A stretch of DNA of 64,000 nucleotides. Source: Emticicia aquatica. Lineage in GTDB: Bacteria; Bacteroidota; Bacteroidia; Cytophagales; Spirosomataceae. Under the pieces are notes generated by a model that did not search any database, was not told the DNA's origin, and worked only from the letters and a program-made list of their open reading frames with translations. Both the position numbers and the translations under genes were made by a program. Location: positions 1,178,001 to 1,242,000 of the forward strand of contig NZ_CAKLPY010000001.1 of the NCBI RefSeq assembly GCF_923079645.1. Direction: 5' to 3'. Positions 8,430 to 17,826 of the stretch are shown in pieces (position 1 is the stretch's first letter; every line of letters starts with the position of its first letter).

Positions 8430-8467
8430 CAAAAAAACCTGTAAGGTATGCTTACAGGTTTTTTTTG
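8430..8467 (-). terminator. Terminator between the HU/SPOR gene and tonB-like gene
   Basis: Perfect 10-bp stem (8436-8445 with 8451-8460) with a 5-nt loop, followed on the minus strand by a T run. It suggests that the upstream block and the TonB-like gene are at least partly separate transcripts. Confidence 0.8.
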
Positions 8468-8482
8468 AATATTTAGATTAGC

Positions 8483-9553
8483 TTAATTTGCTTTTATTAT
8501 TGCAGGTTTTTCTCCAACTATTTTAGTGTGTCTATCTGATAGTTCAACTGCTTCTGAATAAGTATCTGCTTCAGCAGCAACAACTTTCATCAGCTCACCA
8601 ACTTTGACAACTCTTGGATAAAATCCATTCTTTATTAAAATAGAACGCAAATTTTCAACATTTTCCAAACTCTTAAAAACTCCTGAAACAACCAAATAAC
8701 GTTTTTCGGTAAATTTTATTGTTGAAGAAATAGATGGTTCAATGACTTTATTCAAAACTTTCTCATCTTGAGCAACTATTTCAGTTTTATTTTCAACTGA
8801 CTCAATAGGTTTTTCAGGTTGATTATCAAAATTTGGTTTTATAATCTCCGAATCAAGAACTGGAGTTTTAGCAAAAGTTTTGGTCACCACTTCTTCTTTT
8901 TTAGGGATATAATCTAGTGGATTAAAACTACTCTTAGCAGCTCCATTTGTATTTTTGGCACCTGAAAATAAAACTACAAACAATCCACTTGACAATAATA
9001 AAATTGGTAATGAGTAAAGCAAATAAGTCCAAGTAGATGATTTTTTTGCTCCTGTGCTTGAGTACGAGTTTTTGTGAATAAATAAATCATCGTCACCTTG
9101 TTCAAATGTTTGACTATATAGGTATTTTTCCTTAGCAATGTGTCTCGGAAACAAACTATCAAAACCAAAACTTTCGCTATAAAAATTATTTTTTCTATCT
9201 GGCTCAAAAACTAAGCTATTTTCTTCATTTAAAGCAAAGTTTCCAATTTTATCGAATGTATAATATTTTTCAGTTGCTAAAGAGTCTTTAATATCTATTA
9301 CAAAAGATTGTATCTTACGTTTGGCTTCATCAATTGTTACACTTTCTCGACGAGAAATATGAGTTGCTAATAGGCCATCATCTTGTTTTAAAATTTCGTT
9401 AAAGGCAATTCTTTTCTGAGGCGGCATCAATGAACCACTAATTTCATTAAAACTGGAAGGCATATAGTTTGCAATAAAAGCCCCAAAGTTTGGTACGGTC
9501 ACATAATCGTGTTCGTATAATAAAGTACGTATATAATCGGCAACTGGTCTCAT
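8483..9553 (-). CDS. Inner-membrane protein with prokaryotic HU (CCDC81-like) domains and a SPOR domain
   Basis: 356 residues. Two tandem divergent HU-like domains occupy about residues 1-55 (VADYIRTLLYEHDYVTVPNF) and 60-125 (the ESVTIDEAKRKIQSF region). A single membrane helix (about 176-198, YLLYSLPILLLSSGLFVVLF) and an acidic/Lys-rich spacer follow, and a C-terminal SPOR repeat (about 283-354, RYLVVSGVFKSLENVENLRS) would sit in the periplasm and bind denuded peptidoglycan. By architecture it links the cytoplasm, possibly DNA or a division/envelope protein, to the cell wall. This combination is common in Bacteroidota and poorly understood. It is sandwiched between an outer-membrane barrel gene and a TonB-like gene. 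Confidence 0.82.
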   Translation of the reverse strand: MRPVADYIRTLLYEHDYVTVPNFGAFIANYMPSSFNEISGSLMPPQKRIAFNEILKQDDGLLATHISRRESVTIDEAKRKIQSFVIDIKDSLATEKYYTFDKIGNFALNEENSLVFEPDRKNNFYSESFGFDSLFPRHIAKEKYLYSQTFEQGDDDLFIHKNSYSSTGAKKSSTWTYLLYSLPILLLSSGLFVVLFSGAKNTNGAAKSSFNPLDYIPKKEEVVTKTFAKTPVLDSEIIKPNFDNQPEKPIESVENKTEIVAQDEKVLNKVIEPSISSTIKFTEKRYLVVSGVFKSLENVENLRSILIKNGFYPRVVKVGELMKVVAAEADTYSEAVELSDRHTKIVGEKPAIIKAN

Positions 9554-9593
9554 AAGAGAATTTTAGTAATTTGGAATCTTTCGTTTTGCTAAG

Positions 9594-11303
9594 TTAAAAG
9601 GAAAAATTGACACCTACAAGAAAATTCAAACCTTGTTGTGGATAATAAAGATAGCGTTCGTATTTCTTTCCTAAAATATTGTTTAATTTAACAAATGTAG
9701 TAAACTGCTTACCAAATAAATAATCAAACTCAGTGTTTAAATCAAAAATAGCTTTATTAGTAGCTAAAAGTAAAGTGGTTGGATTTTTGGCAAAAGTTTT
9801 GCCAATATAAAATAGATCAAGGTTTGCAACGAGTCTATCTGAAACAATTAATGTATTTCCCCATTTTACAGTTATAAAAGGACGATGAAATGGTTTTTCA
9901 TAAGCTCTTTTTTGATAATGATTTATATCAGTACGTATGTAGGTACGCCAAATTTCTGATGGCTGATAATTTAATTGCACAGTAAGGTTAATATATTGAG
10001 TTCTTAAACTATCATATAAAACCGAAAACTTTGAAGTATCAGCTAAAGATTCATTAAGTTTTGGTGTATAGTTATTAAAATAATACAAATTTTTATAATA
10101 TCCCATTGAACCTTTAAAATTAAAGCTTAAACCAGAAAGAATATCACCTTTACCACCAATATAAAACTCACGGATTTTTTCAGTATTCAACAGTTGAGTT
10201 TGTTGCTTCAAATATGGGTTTTCAATTAAATAACTACCAAGCGTATTTCTAACAATATCACCATTCATCCCTGCAAAAACGTATATTAAACTTGGAAATT
10301 TATATGTCAATTCTATCTTTGGAAATCCTTTTGTACGATTAATTTTTTTGACCTCATCAAATTCATTTACTGCTTTATAGCCTACACTTCCACCAAATCT
10401 ATTAAGATTAACTTTAAATGATGGCTCTACCCTAAACAAATTTCTCTTATCAACAATACCATCACTTCTTTGGGCCATATTAGCATCTGCGTCAACAAGT
10501 GCAATAAACTTTTCATTAATTATTGGGAAATAGGCATTAAATGTAGTTGTCCAATCAGTTTCTTGAGCTGAATAATTATCCTTTAGTGAACGAATATTTG
10601 TTTTTAAAGAATAATCTACACGGGGATTTGGTGCAATATTTTCAAAACCGATATTAAAATTTATAGTGTTTAATACTTGCTTAATTTCATTTCTATCAAA
10701 TTCAACTCGTGGTTTTTTATACCCATAAAAGTAATATTGGTCGCGATTATATGATAAACCACTACTTATTTGGAATTTTTCTGCAAGATATTTGCCATTT
10801 ATTTCAGCTTTATCATACATATTTGCTGAATTTTTATCATCAACTGGGCCTCGATTTGTAGAATTGTGCATTGCATGAATACCTAAAATCATTTTCCTAT
10901 CTTGGGGAGAATTTACAAATAATTCGCCATAAATTCTACCAAAATTACCCGATCCTAAACTGACATAATTATTGTATTTCTCTGCATCCTCTTTCTTTTT
11001 TCCGCCATCAGGTGAAACAACGGTCGGATTAAACTTTACTTCTTCAATTCCTTTAGGCTTTCTGTCAAAAAAAGAATATTTCATTTGACGGTCTTCTGGA
11101 TTTGTTTTTACTGGAGGAATTTTTTCAAAAACTCTGCTAGCTGGGGGCAATTCAACTTTTCTATCTTTTGTAATAACAATATCATCATCTAATTGAGCAA
11201 AAGACTTTACACTTACGGATAAAAATATCCCGAAAATAGACAAAAACTTACTACTAATTATAATATTTGCCTTAATAGTTGTATATATTTTAGAGAAATT
11301 CAT
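9594..11303 (-). CDS. Outer-membrane beta-barrel protein, TonB-receptor-like but without plug
   Basis: 569 residues. A signal peptide ends near SVKSFAQ (about residue 36). A short proline- and lysine-rich N-terminal region follows, then many amphipathic, aromatic-ended strands (for example FNFKGSMGYYKNLYYF), ending in a receptor-type tail (LNNILGKKYERYLYYPQQGL ... FSF) with terminal phenylalanine. No plug domain or TonB box was recognised, and it is shorter than the usual receptor. It lies 40 bp upstream of the HU/SPOR gene and 77 bp downstream of the large TPR gene, all leftward, so the three may be co-transcribed. Substrate and function are unknown. Confidence 0.75.
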   Translation of the reverse strand: MNFSKIYTTIKANIIISSKFLSIFGIFLSVSVKSFAQLDDDIVITKDRKVELPPASRVFEKIPPVKTNPEDRQMKYSFFDRKPKGIEEVKFNPTVVSPDGGKKKEDAEKYNNYVSLGSGNFGRIYGELFVNSPQDRKMILGIHAMHNSTNRGPVDDKNSANMYDKAEINGKYLAEKFQISSGLSYNRDQYYFYGYKKPRVEFDRNEIKQVLNTINFNIGFENIAPNPRVDYSLKTNIRSLKDNYSAQETDWTTTFNAYFPIINEKFIALVDADANMAQRSDGIVDKRNLFRVEPSFKVNLNRFGGSVGYKAVNEFDEVKKINRTKGFPKIELTYKFPSLIYVFAGMNGDIVRNTLGSYLIENPYLKQQTQLLNTEKIREFYIGGKGDILSGLSFNFKGSMGYYKNLYYFNNYTPKLNESLADTSKFSVLYDSLRTQYINLTVQLNYQPSEIWRTYIRTDINHYQKRAYEKPFHRPFITVKWGNTLIVSDRLVANLDLFYIGKTFAKNPTTLLLATNKAIFDLNTEFDYLFGKQFTTFVKLNNILGKKYERYLYYPQQGLNFLVGVNFSF

Positions 11304-11380
11304 GTTTTAAGAAAATTTTAAGTTATAAAAGTTAACTTATTGATTATTAAGGATTAAGAGCATTTCTATTGCTAAATAAA

Positions 11381-14300
11381 TTATTCTTTGTTTTCAATCT
11401 CTTTTAATTTTTTCTTGGCTGCATCAACTGTTTCAGGAGTGTCTGAATTTTCAATAACTGACTTTAAAGTAGCTTTTGCCATAAAGAAATCATTTAATCC
11501 AACATAATCATCAGCAATCAAAATGAAGCTTTTTTCATACCAATAAATAAATTCAGAGAAATCTTGAGCAAGTTCTTGCAAGGTTTTTATTGATTCTTTA
11601 AACTTTTTCAATTTGTACTGCATCTCTCCAATAAAGTATTTTGCTTCTGCTCCATTATTATCTTTTGCCATTCCGATTGTTTTCTTAAACTCCTCCTCTG
11701 CTTTTACAAAATCATTTTTTTGCATATATGACTTAGCGATTAATAATTGAGCCTTGTTAGGAGCTCCCATAATAATGCTGCCACCATTATTAATTATTTC
11801 ACGACAAAATACCATCACAGAATCTTGATTTCCGATAGTATAATACGACTCAGAAAGTCCTTGCCAAGCTGTCACAATATCTCTCTTATTTTGTGAAGTA
11901 ACTAAAACAACTCTAAAATTTGTGATAGCATTTTTGTAACTCTTATTTGCAAGTTCAATAGCCGCAGCTCTCAATGCAGATTTAGTAACAAATGTTGTTC
12001 GATTATCATTTAATACTTGGTAGTAATATTTTAAAGCATTAATCTTATCATTTGCAATGTAGTATGAATCAGCAATATAATATTTTGCTTCAAAGCTATT
12101 TGAGCTGTTAGGATAGTTTTTAATATATTTTTGGAAAGCAATTACTGCTTTGTCATATTTTTCATTTAAGTATAAATTTTTTGCAGATTCATACTCCAAA
12201 TTCTCAACTGAACCATTTGCAGGATTAAGCTTTTTGTACTCATCAACAATAGCCGAGAAGTCTTCTGGACGACCAACTGAATTTAAGTTTTCTTGTAAGC
12301 CTAAAAGTGCGTTATCAGACTCTTCTGAGTTACCGTATCTTTGCAAAATAATTTTATAGTCAACAATAGCCGCCTCAAAGTTTTTTAGATTAGAATATGC
12401 CAAAGCTCTTTTAGATAAAGCCTTCGGTACAATTGCACTTTTAGACCTATCTCGAATCATTTTGCTCAATAAATTAACTGCACTTTGGTTATTTCCTCTA
12501 TCTAATTCCAAAACGCCACTTTGATAAAGAGCGTCATCAACTAATCTAGAATTTGGGTATTGAGCTGAAATCTTATCAAAAATAGTTTGTGCCTCCTGAT
12601 TTTTCCCTAAAAAAGTAAGTGTCAGCCCTTTTTGATACATTGCATAATCTTTTTCGGAACGATTTTCTTTTATTGCTTGGTCGTAATAGATAATTGCATC
12701 ATTATAGTTTTTTGTAGCTAAATAGCAATCACCAATTCTTACAAGTGCATCTTCAAAATTTTGTCTGCTACTTTCATCTTTTTTACCTTTCAAAAACTCC
12801 TTAAAATAATTACTTGCTTGTTTATAATCCTTATTATTATAGTTGAGATAAGCTAGCCCATATCTGCTTTTTTGCTTTAGTTTTTCGTCATCCAAATTAA
12901 TTACATTTTTATATAAACTCTCTGCTTCAGGCAATTTAGCAGCATAAGCAGCTTCTGCTTTCCAGAAAGATGCATTATTTTTCATTTCAATCTCATTTGG
13001 TTGGGATAGAGATTTGTCAAAATATTGAATAGCACGATTGTATCTCTCAGCATTAAAATCCAGAACACCTTGGTTATAACACAATCTTTGGTAAGCCAAA
13101 TTTATTTTACCAGTTCTTTTTTTCAAACTCTCGATATAAGCAATTGCCTGTGAATAATTGTTTGAGTCGAACAAAACCTCACTTAAGATTTCATTGGCAT
13201 CGTCTTCATATTTGCCATCGGGATATTTTTTTAAATATTCTTGTAGCTCATTGATTCCCTGTTGATTATTACCTAAGTCTATCGCTACTTTTGCAAAATT
13301 ATATTGAGCTTCTTCTTTAATAACTTTATCAAAATCAACAGATTTTGCTCTATCAAAAGCAGCTAAAGCAGCATTTTTATCATTGATTCGAAGTGAAGAA
13401 ATTCCTAGATAATAAGCGGATTGCTGCCCGATTTCGTTATTTTGAGTTGCGATTTTTTTAAAATTCTCAACAGCTTTCTCAAAAGAATTTGTTTTATACA
13501 AACTATATGCATGACGAAATGTCACTTGATTTGAAACAGCACCTCGTTTGAAATTCCTAAATTTATCATAATACTTTGCGGCTTTTTCGAAATCATCTTT
13601 AAAGAAACAAACTTCAGCAGTTACTAAACAAATATCATCAATTTTCTTTCCATTGGGTTTTTCGATTATTGGCTCAGTATAAGCCAATAATTCGTCATTC
13701 TTTTTCTGAACATATAAAATATTTGCAATCCAATTTGGAACTTCAATTCGATAAGGATTTACATTTTCAACCCTTTTAAAGTCACTCAACGCTACATCAT
13801 AATTTCCATTTTTGTAATTAATTACGCCTGCATAATATGATGCATGTACCGAATAATCTGAAGCAACACTTTTAATCTCATTAAATAATGGCAAAGCTTT
13901 CAATAAATTATTGGTTTGATAATATGAAATGCCTAATTTATATTTTAGCTCCAATGTTTGTTGACTATAATTTGCATCAGCAGTAGCCTTCTCCAAATAA
14001 ATAATTGCTTTGGTATATTCTCCTTGCTCATAAAAATACTTCCCCAAATCATTGTAGATTACTTTAGCTTTAGGATGGTCTGAATGATTGACTGCAAATC
14101 TTTCAATTTCAATATCTGCATCAGAAGCATTAGAGTAAAGCCCTGACAATGCTGCATAATATTCTGCATTTGTTAAGTTAAACTCATTTTCTCTTAATGA
14201 TTTTTCTGTCAATTGAATGTAGTGTTTAAATTCTTCCCTTGAAGCAACATAAGCTTTTTTCTGAAAGAGTTCAATCCCCTTATGATAATATGATTCGGGG

Positions 14301-14389
14301 TCAGTGTAGGAAATTGTGTTTTGTGCAAACGACGTATTGCTTATTTGCAAGAAACTACAAATAAGCAAAATTGCAAGAATTTTCTTCAT
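11381..14389 (-). CDS. Large secreted tetratricopeptide-repeat protein
   Basis: 1002 residues from the start at 14389, chosen because it begins a normal signal peptide (MKKILAILLICSFLQISNTS, cut after FAQ); an upstream in-frame ATG at 14539 would put 50 untidy residues before it. The rest is almost entirely TPR-type helical repeats (YYHKGIELFQKKAYVASREE, YKQASNYFKEFLKGKKDESS and many more), with a lysine-rich tail. It should be periplasmic or attached to the outer membrane and act as a protein-binding scaffold. The neighbouring plugless barrel suggests a partnership at the outer membrane, but no enzymatic domain is visible. Confidence 0.8.
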   Translation of the reverse strand: MKKILAILLICSFLQISNTSFAQNTISYTDPESYYHKGIELFQKKAYVASREEFKHYIQLTEKSLRENEFNLTNAEYYAALSGLYSNASDADIEIERFAVNHSDHPKAKVIYNDLGKYFYEQGEYTKAIIYLEKATADANYSQQTLELKYKLGISYYQTNNLLKALPLFNEIKSVASDYSVHASYYAGVINYKNGNYDVALSDFKRVENVNPYRIEVPNWIANILYVQKKNDELLAYTEPIIEKPNGKKIDDICLVTAEVCFFKDDFEKAAKYYDKFRNFKRGAVSNQVTFRHAYSLYKTNSFEKAVENFKKIATQNNEIGQQSAYYLGISSLRINDKNAALAAFDRAKSVDFDKVIKEEAQYNFAKVAIDLGNNQQGINELQEYLKKYPDGKYEDDANEILSEVLFDSNNYSQAIAYIESLKKRTGKINLAYQRLCYNQGVLDFNAERYNRAIQYFDKSLSQPNEIEMKNNASFWKAEAAYAAKLPEAESLYKNVINLDDEKLKQKSRYGLAYLNYNNKDYKQASNYFKEFLKGKKDESSRQNFEDALVRIGDCYLATKNYNDAIIYYDQAIKENRSEKDYAMYQKGLTLTFLGKNQEAQTIFDKISAQYPNSRLVDDALYQSGVLELDRGNNQSAVNLLSKMIRDRSKSAIVPKALSKRALAYSNLKNFEAAIVDYKIILQRYGNSEESDNALLGLQENLNSVGRPEDFSAIVDEYKKLNPANGSVENLEYESAKNLYLNEKYDKAVIAFQKYIKNYPNSSNSFEAKYYIADSYYIANDKINALKYYYQVLNDNRTTFVTKSALRAAAIELANKSYKNAITNFRVVLVTSQNKRDIVTAWQGLSESYYTIGNQDSVMVFCREIINNGGSIIMGAPNKAQLLIAKSYMQKNDFVKAEEEFKKTIGMAKDNNGAEAKYFIGEMQYKLKKFKESIKTLQELAQDFSEFIYWYEKSFILIADDYVGLNDFFMAKATLKSVIENSDTPETVDAAKKKLKEIENKE

Positions 14390-14557
14390 GGAATTAAGGA
14401 TAGTAAATACGAATACCAAGTTAGGTAAATATATTAAATCAAACAGAGTGCCAATTTTTAATTTGGAAGAAAAATGGAGTATTTTTATGCAAAAAACGAT
14501 ATTTTTATAAAAAAATTGTTTATAAAATTTCAACAACAAACAAATCGTACTTTTTCA

Positions 14558-16381
14558 ATGAAAAAAACGCTATTCTTACTATTTCTAGTTGTAAATAACT
14601 TTCTTTATGCAAAACCACTTGCATTTGATGAGGAGTCCAAAATTCCTAAAACAAACATTATTTATGAGCTTTCAATGCCCGAACCTTGGACGCATTATTT
14701 TGAAGTAAGTATGACTCTTGATAATATTGACAAGATTTCAGAACTCAAAAACTATGATTTTGTTGATTTCAAAATGCCAGTTTGGACACCTGGGTCTTAT
14801 TTAATTCGTGAATATTCAAAAAATGTAGAAGCAGTAAAAGTAAATAATGGTACTAAACCTTTGAGATTTGAGAAAACAAGTAAAAATACTTGGCGTGTTT
14901 ATGGAAAAAATAATAAAATCACAATTAGTTATAAAGTTTATTCTTTTGAATTAAGTGTAAGAAATAGTTTTTTGGATGATTCACATGGCTACTTGAATGG
15001 AGCAAGTATTTTTCTTTATGTTCCTCAACTTAAAATGTCTCCATCAATTTTGAATATTAAGCCTTACAAAAATTGGAATACAATTTCAACAGGTTTAAAA
15101 AGAATTTCTGATGACAACTTTCAATATTTCTCACCTGATTTTGATATTTTAGTCGACAGTCCAATTGAAATTGGAACTCATAAAGTCTTAAATTTTAAAG
15201 CTTCAAATATTCCACATTCAATTGCACTTTACAGCAATGCTCCTCTTCTTGCTGATGAAAAATTAACTTTAGAAACTTTTAAAAAAGTAACAGAAGCTGC
15301 AGCAAGCGTAGTGGGCGAACATCCATGTGAAGACTATACATTTATTATACATCAGCTTCCTGGTATTGGTGGTGGGTTAGAACATCTTAATTCAACCACT
15401 TGCCAAACTTCGCCTTTAGCTTATGTGAGTGAAAGTTCGATGAAAAATTCAATGGGTTTGATTGCTCATGAGTATTTCCATTTATGGAATGTGAAAAGAA
15501 TTAGACCAATTGCTCTTGGGCCATTCGATTATGAAAATGAAAATTACACACACATGCTCTGGGTTTCTGAAGGAATGACATCATTTTATGGAAATAACAT
15601 TTTGCTTCGTGCTGGAATCATCAGCCCTGAAGAATATATTAAGAAAGAACTAGGTGCTATCGGTAGTATTGAAAATCAGGTCGGCAACTCAGTTCAATCT
15701 GTTGCTGAAGCAAGCTGGGATGCATGGATCAAGTATTATAGACCTAATGAGAATTCACGAAATAATACAATTTCATATTATGACAAAGGAGGTGTTTTAG
15801 GGGCATTGTTAAACCTATTTATTATTGGAGAAACTAAAGGTAAAAAAAGTTTAGATGATGTGTTTAAATATTTATGGAATGAATATTATAAAAAACAAAA
15901 AAGAGGATTCAAAGATGAAGAATTTCAATATGCTTGCGAATTGATAGCTGGAAAAAATATGGATACTTTTTTTTCAAAGTATGTTTGGAGTACAGATGAA
16001 ATCGATTACAATGACTTCTATAAATACGTTGGAATGACATTAATTAAGGAAACTGATTCAGTTACACCTTTTTTGGGAGCTACAGTCATAAATGGAAAAA
16101 TAGTAAATTTACAACGAGGCACATCAGCTTACGATGGCGGATTAAATGTAAATGATGAAATATTAGAAATAGATGGTATGAAAACAAGTAATGTTCAATC
16201 TGCTATTTCAGAAAAGAAAGTTGGAGAAATAGTTAAAATTAAAGTCAAACGATTTGGTCAAGAATTTACCTATGAATTTTCGATAAAACCGAATCCTGCT
16301 TTTAAATTAAAACTTGAAAAAGTACAAAATCCAACTCCTGAGCAAGAAGAATTATATAAGACTTGGCTCTTTATTAAATAA
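14558..16381 (+). CDS. M61-family metallopeptidase with PDZ domain
   Basis: 607 residues from the start at 14558, which opens a signal peptide (MKKTLFLLFLVVNNFLYA); the longer frame from 14474 has no such feature. An N-terminal beta domain is followed by a gluzincin core with zinc motif HEYFHLWN (His304, Glu305, His308) and third ligand in SEGMTSF (Glu338), as in glycyl aminopeptidases. A C-terminal PDZ domain (about 520-590, VNLQRGTSAYDGGLNVNDEI) follows. It likely cleaves peptides in the periplasm or outside the cell. It diverges from the large TPR gene over 168 bp and ends at a strong hairpin terminator. Confidence 0.92.
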   Translation: MKKTLFLLFLVVNNFLYAKPLAFDEESKIPKTNIIYELSMPEPWTHYFEVSMTLDNIDKISELKNYDFVDFKMPVWTPGSYLIREYSKNVEAVKVNNGTKPLRFEKTSKNTWRVYGKNNKITISYKVYSFELSVRNSFLDDSHGYLNGASIFLYVPQLKMSPSILNIKPYKNWNTISTGLKRISDDNFQYFSPDFDILVDSPIEIGTHKVLNFKASNIPHSIALYSNAPLLADEKLTLETFKKVTEAAASVVGEHPCEDYTFIIHQLPGIGGGLEHLNSTTCQTSPLAYVSESSMKNSMGLIAHEYFHLWNVKRIRPIALGPFDYENENYTHMLWVSEGMTSFYGNNILLRAGIISPEEYIKKELGAIGSIENQVGNSVQSVAEASWDAWIKYYRPNENSRNNTISYYDKGGVLGALLNLFIIGETKGKKSLDDVFKYLWNEYYKKQKRGFKDEEFQYACELIAGKNMDTFFSKYVWSTDEIDYNDFYKYVGMTLIKETDSVTPFLGATVINGKIVNLQRGTSAYDGGLNVNDEILEIDGMKTSNVQSAISEKKVGEIVKIKVKRFGQEFTYEFSIKPNPAFKLKLEKVQNPTPEQEELYKTWLFIK

Positions 16382-16406
16382 ATCGAATATTAAAAATTTG
16401 ATTAAT

Positions 16407-16440
16407 AAAAAGCTCGCAATTGTTATTGCGAGCTTTTTAT
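16407..16440. terminator. Bidirectional terminator after the M61 peptidase
   Basis: 13-bp perfect stem (16407-16419 with 16426-16438) with A and T runs on its two sides, between converging genes. Confidence 0.85.
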
Positions 16441-16682
16441 TAATCAATTGAATCTAAAATCAATTCAAAATCTTCGGACATGGACTTGAACCGACTAATT
16501 ACTTTTTCCATAAAAGTATCTCCTAGCATTTCTTCAATTTCATCTTCCCCAGATACATCATATTCATTAACTTTGTATGTTTGTTCATACATACCTGCTT
16601 CAAACTTGATAATAAACTTATTATTCCAAGCATACAATGAAGCTTTACAATAATTATTAGGAATTTCTTTTATAAATTTCAT
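16440..16682 (-). CDS. Small conserved-type hypothetical protein
   Basis: 80 residues, no signal peptide or membrane segment. The composition is ordinary for a globular cytoplasmic protein: a mixed beta strand region (CKASLYAWNNKFIIKFEAG) followed by an acidic helix (GEDEIEEMLGDTFMEKVISR). I do not recognise a family. Its position between two clear terminator or promoter regions and its normal codon use support it being real. The stop codon sits within the terminator hairpin shared with the M61 gene. Confidence 0.65.
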   Translation of the reverse strand: MKFIKEIPNNYCKASLYAWNNKFIIKFEAGMYEQTYKVNEYDVSGEDEIEEMLGDTFMEKVISRFKSMSEDFELILDSID

Positions 16683-16788
16683 TTTCGAATAATTTGTAAT
16701 AATAATAAAGATGCAAGTTTACAAAAGTTTTTCCGTGACTAAAAATATAATTCAATAAATCATCAATATAACATATAATATTTTTAAA

Positions 16789-17826
16789 ATGAAAAAAACA
16801 TTTAATACTTTTAATATTATTAGTGCATATATTTGTTTAATAGTAATAATTGGGGGTTGTGGAAGAGCAAAAAAAGATACTGAACTTTTCTTTATTCAAG
16901 GTAATGTTGCTTATAAAAAGGGTAATTTTGAAGAAGCTATAAAGTTTTACAGCGAAGCAATTGATAAAACACCAAAATTTGCGGATGCGTATAACAATAG
17001 AGGAAGTGTAAAATTAGCAATGGACAATATTGATGGTGCTATTTTAGATTTTGAAAAAGCGGTTTCTATAGATAATAAGTTTTACTTAGCAAAATATAAT
17101 CTTGCAGAAGCCTACTCAAATACAGATAAGTTGGATGAATCCTTATCACTTTTAAAGCAAATTAGTCAGCAGTATAAAGATTCTTCCTTTTACTTTGTAA
17201 CATTGAGTAATGTATTTATTAATAAAAATAATTTTGCTGAAGCAAGTGCAAATTTAGCTACTGCCCTTAGACTTAATGATAAAAATGATAAAGCATTAAC
17301 TAATCTTGGTTATATTCAATATTCAGAAAAAAACTTTGAAGCATCAAAAAATAATTTTGAAAAAGCAATTGCGATTAATCCAAGACAAGATTTTGCCTTG
17401 AATAATTTAAGTTTAATTTATAGTTTAAATGAAGATTATAATAAAGCTTTAGAAATTATTGAAAAAGCTCTACTTATAAATAACAACGAAATTTATCAAA
17501 ACAATAAAAGTTATTATTTAATAAATCTAAATAAGCTTGAAGATGGAAGAAAAATAATTCAATCTGTTTTAGAAAAAAATGATAAAAATGCGTGGGCCTA
17601 TAGAAATATGGGGGTATTTTATTTAAAATCAAAAAATTACAGTTTGGCTCTTGAGAATTTCATGAAAGCTGATAAACTCGACCCTTCAGTTGAACTTTTG
17701 AATTATTACTTAGGTATAACGCAACAAAACCTTGGAAATGAATCCAAGGCTTGTGAATATTGGAAAATTGGTCAAAAAATTAATGAAGTGAAATCAATTG
17801 AAATGTTAGCTAAAGTTTGCAAATAA
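16789..17826 (+). CDS. TPR lipoprotein
   Basis: 345 residues with a lipoprotein signal (hydrophobic stretch to IGGC, lipidated Cys24) and about eight TPR units (YKKGNFEEAIKFYSEAIDKT, ALTNLGYIQYSEKNFEASKN, AWAYRNMGVFYLKSKNYSLA). It is probably anchored in the outer or inner membrane facing the periplasm and acts as an assembly or interaction scaffold. No partner can be named from its neighbours. Its 3' end overlaps the 3' end of menD by 21 bp on the opposite strand. Confidence 0.85.
   Translation: MKKTFNTFNIISAYICLIVIIGGCGRAKKDTELFFIQGNVAYKKGNFEEAIKFYSEAIDKTPKFADAYNNRGSVKLAMDNIDGAILDFEKAVSIDNKFYLAKYNLAEAYSNTDKLDESLSLLKQISQQYKDSSFYFVTLSNVFINKNNFAEASANLATALRLNDKNDKALTNLGYIQYSEKNFEASKNNFEKAIAINPRQDFALNNLSLIYSLNEDYNKALEIIEKALLINNNEIYQNNKSYYLINLNKLEDGRKIIQSVLEKNDKNAWAYRNMGVFYLKSKNYSLALENFMKADKLDPSVELLNYYLGITQQNLGNESKACEYWKIGQKINEVKSIEMLAKVCK

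Noticed and set aside
14390..14539. Upstream extension of the large TPR protein
   Set aside because: The extra 50 residues are hydrophobic and precede a perfect signal peptide starting at 14389.
14474..14557. Upstream extension of the M61 peptidase
   Set aside because: The extra 28 residues do not form part of a signal peptide; the ATG at 14558 starts a standard one.
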